Below the pieces are notes generated by a model that did not search any database, was not told the DNA's origin, and was given only the letters and a program-made list of their open reading frames with translations. A DNA stretch of 12,068 bases. It comes from Candidatus Brocadiaceae bacterium (GTDB lineage Bacteria > Planctomycetota > Brocadiia > Brocadiales > Brocadiaceae). Of the stretch, positions 6,748-12,068 are shown piece by piece (positions within the stretch are counted from its first letter, which is position 1; each line of letters starts with the position of its first letter). Location of the stretch: positions 1-12,068 of the forward strand of contig JANLHY010000738.1 in assembly GCA_024653795.1 (NCBI GenBank). Direction: 5' to 3'. A program made the translations under genes and the position numbers.

Positions 6748-8208
6748 ATGAGTAGAAAAATGATGTTAATTAATCCACATAAACCGGGCAGGCATGGTGA
6801 GGAGAGTATTACGGTAATCGTTCAAATGCCTTTGAATCTTGCCTATGTTGTTGCCCTTACACCCGGTGATTGGGAATTTGACGTTATCGACGAAAATATT
6901 GAATTGGCAATGAATGATAAGGATGAAATCACTTTTAAACCGGTTGACCTTGTGTGTATTACCGCAGTTACGTATCAATCACCCAGGGCTTATAAGATTG
7001 CAACCGCCTGCAGGAAAAAGGGCATGACAGTAATTATGGGTGGAATACATGCATCCGTTGTGCCTGAAGAAGCAGCAAATTACGCTGATGCTGTTTTTGT
7101 GGGTGAAGCAGAAGAATTGTGGCCACAGGTTATTAAAGACTTCGAAGAGGGAAAACTGAAAAAAGTCTATCAGGGTGGATTACCTCCCCTCGGCTTGATG
7201 AAGAAGGTATATCCAAATCGAGAATTTTTGAAGAAGAAATATAACTATAAATTTTCTTCCATCGTAACAACAAAAGGATGCCCGAACTATTGTGATTTCT
7301 GCAGTGTACCCACATTCCAGGGCAGAAAATTCAGGGAAAGACCTTATGAAGACGTCCTTGATGAAATGGCAGCAACAGATTACAAGGGATTGATGTTAGC
7401 GGAAGATAACTTCTACGGTCATGGTAAAAAATCAAACGAGAGGGCGCGAAATCTTTTCAAGGGAATGGTGGAACGTGGAATACACAAAGATTGGCTAGGA
7501 TTCACGGCGTTAAACATTTCTCAAGACCCTGAAACATTAGATTACATGGCCAAGAGCGGCAATTTTGGTATGCTTATTGGCATAGAATCTACGAATGAGG
7601 CCGTTTTGGAGAAAATGAATAAACGTGTGAACCTGAAGTTAGGTACCGATAGTTACTTTGATTGTATCCAAAAGATCCACAATGCTGGTTTAGTTGTTTG
7701 GGGTTCAGTGGTATTTGGAGCCGATGGCGATGATAAGGATTCCTTTAAGAGAATGACCGACTTCATACTGGAGAATAATGTTGATATTCTTACATTTGGT
7801 ATTAACTGCCCATTTCCAAAGACACAGCTCTATGCAAGACTGGATTCAGAAAAGAGGATTTTCAGGAAAAACTATCCTGAGGACTGGCAATACTACGATA
7901 CAGCCCATGTGGTTCATCGTTTCGTAGACATGACATTAGAAGATTTTATTGACGGCATGCAGTATGTTTATGACCATATTTATGCAGGTGATAACCTAAG
8001 AACACGCTTTAGAAACTCAATTAAAACAACAAAGAATCCCAGAAACTCCATGTTTGCATTCAGGGTAGGTTCGGATTGGAAACAGGTTTTTGAACAAGTA
8101 TTGCAGAATTTGAAGGAACTATACGATTCAGGTGATTATTATCAGGACTGGTACAAATCAAGTGCAGTAACTGTTTCAAGACCAGTTATGGAAACAGTAA
8201 CAACATAA
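6748..8208 (+). CDS. B12-binding-type radical SAM enzyme
   Basis: Of 486 residues, about 1-145 have the cobalamin-binding-like Rossmann arrangement of this class (MGGIHASVVPEE, 97-108; VFVGEAEELWP, 116-126). The classic DxHxxG motif is not evident, so cobalamin use is probable but not proven. The radical SAM core follows with Cys178, Cys182 and Cys185 in GCPNYCDFCS. The C-terminal part has IGIESTNEAVL and WGSVVFGADGD, as in B12-type enzymes related to BchE and HpnR. I chose the ATG at 6748, with GGAGG at 6732-6736; a TTG at 6730 would add six residues and overlap the previous gene. It is the last gene of the block, before a terminator. Such enzymes methylate or form rings at unactivated carbons. 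A role in cyclobutane assembly is a long-standing proposal for anammox radical SAM proteins and is inference here. Confidence 0.9.
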   Translation: MSRKMMLINPHKPGRHGEESITVIVQMPLNLAYVVALTPGDWEFDVIDENIELAMNDKDEITFKPVDLVCITAVTYQSPRAYKIATACRKKGMTVIMGGIHASVVPEEAANYADAVFVGEAEELWPQVIKDFEEGKLKKVYQGGLPPLGLMKKVYPNREFLKKKYNYKFSSIVTTKGCPNYCDFCSVPTFQGRKFRERPYEDVLDEMAATDYKGLMLAEDNFYGHGKKSNERARNLFKGMVERGIHKDWLGFTALNISQDPETLDYMAKSGNFGMLIGIESTNEAVLEKMNKRVNLKLGTDSYFDCIQKIHNAGLVVWGSVVFGADGDDKDSFKRMTDFILENNVDILTFGINCPFPKTQLYARLDSEKRIFRKNYPEDWQYYDTAHVVHRFVDMTLEDFIDGMQYVYDHIYAGDNLRTRFRNSIKTTKNPRNSMFAFRVGSDWKQVFEQVLQNLKELYDSGDYYQDWYKSSAVTVSRPVMETVTT

Positions 8209-8243
8209 TTTGCGGTAAACAGGAATATGAATTTTTATGGTAT

Positions 8244-8288
8244 TTATAAAGGCACATCAATGTCAAAACTTTTGATGTGCCTTTATAA
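8244..8288 (+). terminator. Strong intrinsic terminator after the radical SAM gene
   Basis: A perfect 17-bp stem pairs 8244-8260 with 8272-8288 (core AAAGGCACATCAA / TTGATGTGCCTTT) around an 11-base loop. The T-rich side is CCTTTATAATT. It lies about 35 bases after the stop at 8208 and closes the six-gene block. Confidence 0.85.
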
Positions 8289-8324
8289 TTGATAAATTCC
8301 TGGGTTTGAGTTCGTAGGTATACA

Positions 8325-8741
8325 ATGGAAAATATCCTAAGCCGAATTAAAGATTTTAGTAAAAAACTTGAACTATTTTATGTGGCAACATCAAACCAAA
8401 AGAAAGAGGTACACCTCGCTGTAGCTAAGGATTTGACTTTTTTACCAGACAATGAACATGTGGCTTTCAAGTCGTGGTTTTGCAAAAAAACTATAGAAAA
8501 TATTTTTGAGAATCCGAATATATCTATTGCTATCTATGATGCAAAGACCGATACGGGTTATCAAATAGTTGGCAGAACAGTCTCAAAAAATGTGGTAGCT
8601 GTTTTAGATGGTTACTCACCGAGGTTGGAAAAGATTGAAAAAGAATATCCACAAGAAGAGTATCAGTTGAAAATAAAAATTATAAATATTATGGATTTAC
8701 ACAGAGTAACTCATTCTGACGAGTATCTTTTATATAATTGA
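8325..8741 (+). CDS. Pyridoxamine 5'-phosphate oxidase-like FMN-binding split-barrel protein
   Basis: This 138-residue protein matches the small PNPOx-like split-barrel fold. After helix 1 come FYVATSNQKKEVHLAVAKDL (18-37), HVAFKSWFCKKTIENIFENP (45-64) and ISIAIYDAKTDTGYQIVGRT (66-85), the usual order of strand, strand-helix and paired strands. Members bind FMN, F420 or heme and reduce or scavenge varied small molecules; the sequence alone does not give the substrate. True PdxH enzymes are about 200 residues, so vitamin B6 synthesis is unlikely. There is no signal peptide. It follows the terminator of the lipid operon, so it is probably transcribed separately, with a weak ribosome binding site (GTAGGTAT). 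Two genes follow closely on the same strand, which could form a second operon. Confidence 0.8.
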   Translation: MENILSRIKDFSKKLELFYVATSNQKKEVHLAVAKDLTFLPDNEHVAFKSWFCKKTIENIFENPNISIAIYDAKTDTGYQIVGRTVSKNVVAVLDGYSPRLEKIEKEYPQEEYQLKIKIINIMDLHRVTHSDEYLLYN

Positions 8742-8781
8742 TTTTCGCCCATAAAATCTTAATTTAAAAAGGAGGTGAAAC

Positions 8782-8910
8782 ATGATAGGCAAGTTATTAT
8801 CTTTATCTATGGAGAAATCGATCATTCCAGATATTAGTCCAAAGGCAATTATGGTTATTGCCATTGCACTCATATTCGTTATATTATTCACATGGAAAAA
8901 GGAGGGGTAA
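8782..8910 (+). CDS. Small single-span membrane protein, 42 residues
   Basis: Strongly supported though short: AAAGGAGGTGAAA ends just before the ATG, an almost ideal ribosome binding site. The product begins with an amphipathic stretch (MIGKLLSLSMEKSIIPDISP, 1-20). A hydrophobic helix AIMVIAIALIFVILF (22-36) follows, then a short TWKKEG tail, which puts the C-terminus in the cytoplasm by the positive-inside rule. Its stop codon directly abuts the TTG start of the dihydrolipoamide dehydrogenase gene, and its last codons form that gene's ribosome binding site, so the two are translationally coupled. No family is recognised. It could be a membrane anchor or regulator of its neighbour, but that is speculation. 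Confidence 0.75.
   Translation: MIGKLLSLSMEKSIIPDISPKAIMVIAIALIFVILFTWKKEG
8900..8907 (+). promoter_or_regulatory. Ribosome binding site inside the small gene, deciding a TTG start
   Basis: AGGAGGGG forms the final codons of the 42-residue gene and ends three bases before the TTG at 8911. It supports TTG as the start of the next gene, since the first in-frame ATG comes far inside the FAD fold. Confidence 0.8.
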
Positions 8911-10344
8911 TTGCCTGATAGAAGCGCTACCTTCGATCTTGTAATCATTGGTGGTGGGCCTGGCGGTTACGTGGCAGCCATAAAGGCTGCCCAGCTTGGA
9001 ATAAAAACTGCTCTCGTCGAAAAAAACAAAGTCGGTGGTACGTGTTTGCATCAGGGTTGCGTCCCAACAAAGGTACTTTTACATTCTGCAGACATTTACC
9101 GTAAGTTACTTAAGGCACATGAATATGGAATTACTTTTGATAAATTAGGGATTAATTATTCACAGTTTCATCGACGCAAAGAGTCCGTCGTTAAACGATT
9201 ATTCCAGGGAACGCAATTTCTCCTCAAAAAAAATGGTGTTGAGGTCTTTGAAGGCGAAGGGCAACTCACTTCTGCAAATAACGTATTGGTTAAAAAAAAT
9301 GGAATAGACATTGTCGAATTAGCAACAAAAAATGTTATCTTGTCTACCGGTTCTGTTCCACTCATTCCTCATATAATTCCCCACGACTCGAAATACGTAC
9401 TCACCAGTGATGACATCTTATTACAGGAAGAAATTCCTAAATCAATTATTATAGCGGGTGGTGGCGCTGTAGGAGTTGAGTTCGCATATCTTTTTAACGT
9501 CCTTGGAACAAAAGTCACCATCGTAGAACTTCTGGATGATGTTCTACCCGCTGAAGACAAGGAAATCAGCGCTACGTTAAGGAAAATCCTTACGAAAAGA
9601 GGCGTAGACATTTTAACAAAAACCTCATTAGAGAAGGTTGAAGTTGATAGTGGCGTTAGCGTAGAAATAAAAAGCAACATTGATACCCCCCACTCCCCTA
9701 CCACAACCGAAAATAAGGAATATTTAAAGGCAGACTATTTACTCCTTGCTTTGGGTAGAACACCAGCCTTGCCCCATCTTGGAATAGAAAAACTATCGTT
9801 AAATTTTAAAGGAAAATATTTGCAAACCAACGAAGTTATGGAAACCAGCCAAAAGGGACTCTACGCAATTGGTGACATTACTGGCCCTCCCCTTTTAGCT
9901 CATAAGGCTTCAAATGAAGGTTTACGTGCCGTTTCTCACATTGCAGGCAAAGAAACTACCCCAATAAAATATCATAACATACCGAGGGTGACGTATTGTT
10001 CTCCACAAGTAGCAAGTGTAGGACTCACACAGGAAGAGGCTGAAAACAAAGGATACAAAATAAAAGTGGGAAAATTTCCACTCATTGCCAATAGTAAGGC
10101 CATTATTGATGGAGAATATGAAGATGGGTTTGTAAAGATTATTGCAGATGAAAAATACGGTGAAATATTAGGAGCGCATGCCGTAGGACCCAATGTGGGA
10201 GAGTTAATGTGGGGTATTTCACTTACCACACTTTTAGAAGGTACGGCCTCTGAGTTATCGAACAATATATTCCCCCACCCTACTCTTTCTGAAGCAATTC
10301 TAGAGGCTGCTCATGCAGTTGTTGATAAACCAATACATTTATAA
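8911..10344 (+). CDS. lpdA: Dihydrolipoamide dehydrogenase (E3)
   Basis: This flavoenzyme reoxidises the lipoyl groups of 2-oxoacid dehydrogenase or glycine cleavage complexes and passes electrons to NAD+. All hallmarks are present in 477 residues. The FAD motif is GGGPGG (14-19). The redox disulfide is Cys45/Cys50 in GGTCLHQGCVPTK. The NAD-binding motif is GGGAVG (183-188), the second FAD motif GDITG is at 321-325, and the C-terminal His456/Glu461 pair lies in HPTLSE. A proline/threonine-rich insert (DTPHSPTTTEN, 258-268) interrupts the NAD domain. Translation starts at TTG immediately after the stop of the 42-residue gene. No E1, E2 or glycine-cleavage genes are nearby. Other disulfide oxidoreductases share this fold, but the His-x4-Glu end and length favour E3. 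Confidence 0.92.
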   Translation: MPDRSATFDLVIIGGGPGGYVAAIKAAQLGIKTALVEKNKVGGTCLHQGCVPTKVLLHSADIYRKLLKAHEYGITFDKLGINYSQFHRRKESVVKRLFQGTQFLLKKNGVEVFEGEGQLTSANNVLVKKNGIDIVELATKNVILSTGSVPLIPHIIPHDSKYVLTSDDILLQEEIPKSIIIAGGGAVGVEFAYLFNVLGTKVTIVELLDDVLPAEDKEISATLRKILTKRGVDILTKTSLEKVEVDSGVSVEIKSNIDTPHSPTTTENKEYLKADYLLLALGRTPALPHLGIEKLSLNFKGKYLQTNEVMETSQKGLYAIGDITGPPLLAHKASNEGLRAVSHIAGKETTPIKYHNIPRVTYCSPQVASVGLTQEEAENKGYKIKVGKFPLIANSKAIIDGEYEDGFVKIIADEKYGEILGAHAVGPNVGELMWGISLTTLLEGTASELSNNIFPHPTLSEAILEAAHAVVDKPIHL

Positions 10345-10417
10345 TAATATATTCCTGGAAATTTTTAAAAACTTTTTCTCACTCAAAGAATGAGCAAACT
10401 TTCTTGTCATATTACCA

Positions 10418-12068
10418 ATGAATAACGAGGTAAAAATTGCCTATTTTTCCATGGAGATTGGTATCTCCAACAACTTACCGACCTATAGCGGAGGCCTGGG
10501 AGTCCTTGCAGGAGACACCATAAAATCAGGCGCAGACCTTAAAATACCCATGGTTGCCGTCACCCTTATCTCAAAAAAAGGTTACTTTCGCCAAGACATC
10601 GACAGTGACGGAAGGCAAGTTGAATACCCTATAGATTGGGATCCATCAAAGTTTATGATTCGCTTATCCAGAAAAGTTGCTGTACAAATTGAAGGACGCG
10701 ACGTTTATATTCAAGCCTGGCGTTACAATGTGCGAAGTGTTACTGGTGGAGAAGTAGACGTCCTCTATCTCGATACGGACGTTGAGGAAAATACAAAGGA
10801 AGACCGGGAGATTACCGCCTTTTTATATGGTGGTGATGACCAGTATCGTTTGAAGCAAGAAATTGTACTAGGCATAGGAGGAGTACGTATTCTTCATGCA
10901 CTTGGATTTCATATTAAAAAATATCATATGAACGAAGGACACGCCAGCTTATTGGCGCTTGAACTGCTCCAGATGTACAAAAGGGACATTGAAAGTGTCT
11001 GGGACGAGCGATGGATTTGGGATGTAGACACTGTTAGAGACTTGTGTGTATTCACAACCCACACCCCTATCGATGCCGGTCATGACAGATTCTCCTATGA
11101 TCTTGTAAAAAAAGTCCTTGGTGAAGTCATTCCTCTGGAACAGTTGAAAAAGCTCGGGGGTGAAAACCATCTCAACATGACACGCCTTGCATTAAATCTG
11201 AGCAATTATGTCAACGGTGTCGCTAAAAAGCACGGCGAGGTATCTAAAACCTTGTTTCCCGGTTACGAAATCAATGCTATTACCAATGGTGTCCATTCAT
11301 TTACATGGACGTGTGAAAGCATGAAGCAATTATATGATAAATATATTCCCGGTTGGGCAAACGAACCAGAACTGTTAGTGCGTTCAGAAGTCATCCCGGA
11401 CGGGGAATTGTGGGACGCACATATTCAAACTAAAAACAACCTTATCGGTTATGTAAAAAAGTTAGCCAGTGTAGATATCGATGCAGATGTTTTAACTATT
11501 GGGTTTGCAAGGCGATTTACTTCTTACAAAAGAGCCGATTTAATATTTTCAAACCTTGACCGTCTCTTAAAGATATGCGAAAAAGGCGAGTTCCAGATCC
11601 TTTACGCAGGAAAGGCTCATCCCAAAGATACTCCAGGTAAAGACATCATAAAAAAGATCATCGATTTTTCCAAAAAAGTTAACGATAAAATCAAGATCGT
11701 GTTTTTAAAGGATTACAATATAGAAATGGCATTAAAGTTGGTCTCAGGGGTAGATGTTTGGCTCAATACACCATTGCGTCCGCGAGAAGCATCTGGCACC
11801 AGTGGTATGAAAGCAGCCCACAATGGTGTAATTAATTTCAGCGTCCTGGATGGATGGTGGATTGAGGGGCATATTGAGGGAATTACTGGTTGGTCTATTG
11901 GTCCCAAACCTATGGAGTCTTCACTTACCAATATTAACGATACGATAGATGCTGAGGATCTGTACAATAAGTTGGAAAATATCATTATTCCTATGTATTA
12001 TCACGATAGAAACCAGTGGTTAAAAATCATGAAAAATTCTATTGGTAAAATTGCCTATTATTTCAATA
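10418..12068 (+). CDS. glgP: Alpha-glucan (glycogen/maltodextrin) phosphorylase, GT35, C-terminus beyond window
   Basis: This enzyme releases glucose 1-phosphate from alpha-1,4-glucans using phosphate and PLP. About 550 residues are open to the right edge. The start KIAYFSMEIG (6-15) followed by PTYSGGLGVLAGD is typical of the short bacterial/archaeal GT35 form. MNEGHASLLALE (171-182), THTPIDAGHDRF, ITNGVHSFTW and FARRFTSYKRADLIF follow in the expected order. The PLP site is Lys465 in EASGTSGMKAAHNG, matching EASGTGNMK of E. coli phosphorylase. The ATG has no clear ribosome binding site, but an in-frame TGA at 10391-10393 rules out a longer start. The gap to lpdA is 73 bases with no good terminator. 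A role in glycogen turnover fits; glycogen storage has been reported in anammox cells. The end of the protein is not seen. Confidence 0.93.
   Translation, partial: MNNEVKIAYFSMEIGISNNLPTYSGGLGVLAGDTIKSGADLKIPMVAVTLISKKGYFRQDIDSDGRQVEYPIDWDPSKFMIRLSRKVAVQIEGRDVYIQAWRYNVRSVTGGEVDVLYLDTDVEENTKEDREITAFLYGGDDQYRLKQEIVLGIGGVRILHALGFHIKKYHMNEGHASLLALELLQMYKRDIESVWDERWIWDVDTVRDLCVFTTHTPIDAGHDRFSYDLVKKVLGEVIPLEQLKKLGGENHLNMTRLALNLSNYVNGVAKKHGEVSKTLFPGYEINAITNGVHSFTWTCESMKQLYDKYIPGWANEPELLVRSEVIPDGELWDAHIQTKNNLIGYVKKLASVDIDADVLTIGFARRFTSYKRADLIFSNLDRLLKICEKGEFQILYAGKAHPKDTPGKDIIKKIIDFSKKVNDKIKIVFLKDYNIEMALKLVSGVDVWLNTPLRPREASGTSGMKAAHNGVINFSVLDGWWIEGHIEGITGWSIGPKPMESSLTNINDTIDAEDLYNKLENIIIPMYYHDRNQWLKIMKNSIGKIAYYFN

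Larger units (their letters stand above)
1903..8208 (+). other. Putative ladderane/polyene biosynthesis operon (six genes)
   Basis: ACP, FabZ, KS-alpha, KS-beta, CrtI-like oxidoreductase and radical SAM genes run in one direction. Gaps are 177, 3, 13, 3 and 8 bases, and a strong hairpin follows the last stop. ACP, FabZ, FabF, CrtI-like and radical SAM together are the gene types previously proposed for ladderane synthesis in anammox bacteria. Co-transcription is inferred from spacing; a separate promoter for FabZ onward is possible because of the hairpin-bearing gap after the ACP gene. Confidence 0.75.

Noticed and set aside
10355..10380. A/T palindrome (GAAATTTTTAAAAACTTTTTC) after lpdA considered as a terminator
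   Set aside because: The symmetric TTTTTAAAAA centre leaves no loop and has no G+C stem, so it does not resemble an intrinsic terminator.

Overview
The window looks like chromosome from an anammox planctomycete (Candidatus Brocadiales; Kuenenia/Brocadia/Jettenia group, genus not resolved). The basis is gene content. One tight block carries an acyl carrier protein, a FabZ-type dehydratase, two FabF-type ketosynthases, a CrtI-like FAD enzyme and a B12-type radical SAM enzyme, the combination long proposed for ladderane lipid biosynthesis. The DNA is A+T-rich by eye, and Shine-Dalgarno sequences are strong where present, including before two TTG starts.

Layout. (1) 1-443, minus strand: 5' part of queE (7-deazaguanine pathway), cut by the window edge. 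(2) 444-767: gene-free, with one copy of a 33-bp repeat. (3) 768-1379: an unrecognised 203-residue charged protein with a strong ribosome binding site. (4) 1380-1902: gene-free but structured, with the second copy of the 33-bp repeat and a 31-bp imperfect terminal inverted repeat enclosing about 145 bp, just upstream of the lipid genes. (5) 1903-8208: six genes in one direction, ACP, FabZ, KS-alpha, KS-beta, CrtI-like and radical SAM, closed by a strong hairpin terminator at 8244-8288. (6) 8325-8741: a small FMN-binding split-barrel protein. (7) 8782-8910: a 42-residue single-membrane-span protein, too short for usual ORF cut-offs. (8) 8911-10344: a complete dihydrolipoamide dehydrogenase whose TTG start abuts the stop of the small gene. 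(9) 10418 to the right edge: an alpha-glucan phosphorylase, C-terminus missing.

How the genes may work together. The most informative observation is that the two FabF-like proteins are not equivalent. The first keeps the Cys-His-His triad; the second has Val, Asn and Glu at those three positions. This active/inactive pairing resembles the KS-alpha/KS-beta (chain length factor) heterodimers of type II polyketide synthases. With a dedicated ACP and dehydratase and no enoyl reductase in view, the block fits a system that extends and dehydrates a chain without saturating it, giving a polyene. The flavoprotein and radical SAM enzyme would then desaturate, isomerise or cyclise it. This model is inference. 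No ketoreductase or acyltransferase lies in the window, so those activities would have to come from elsewhere.
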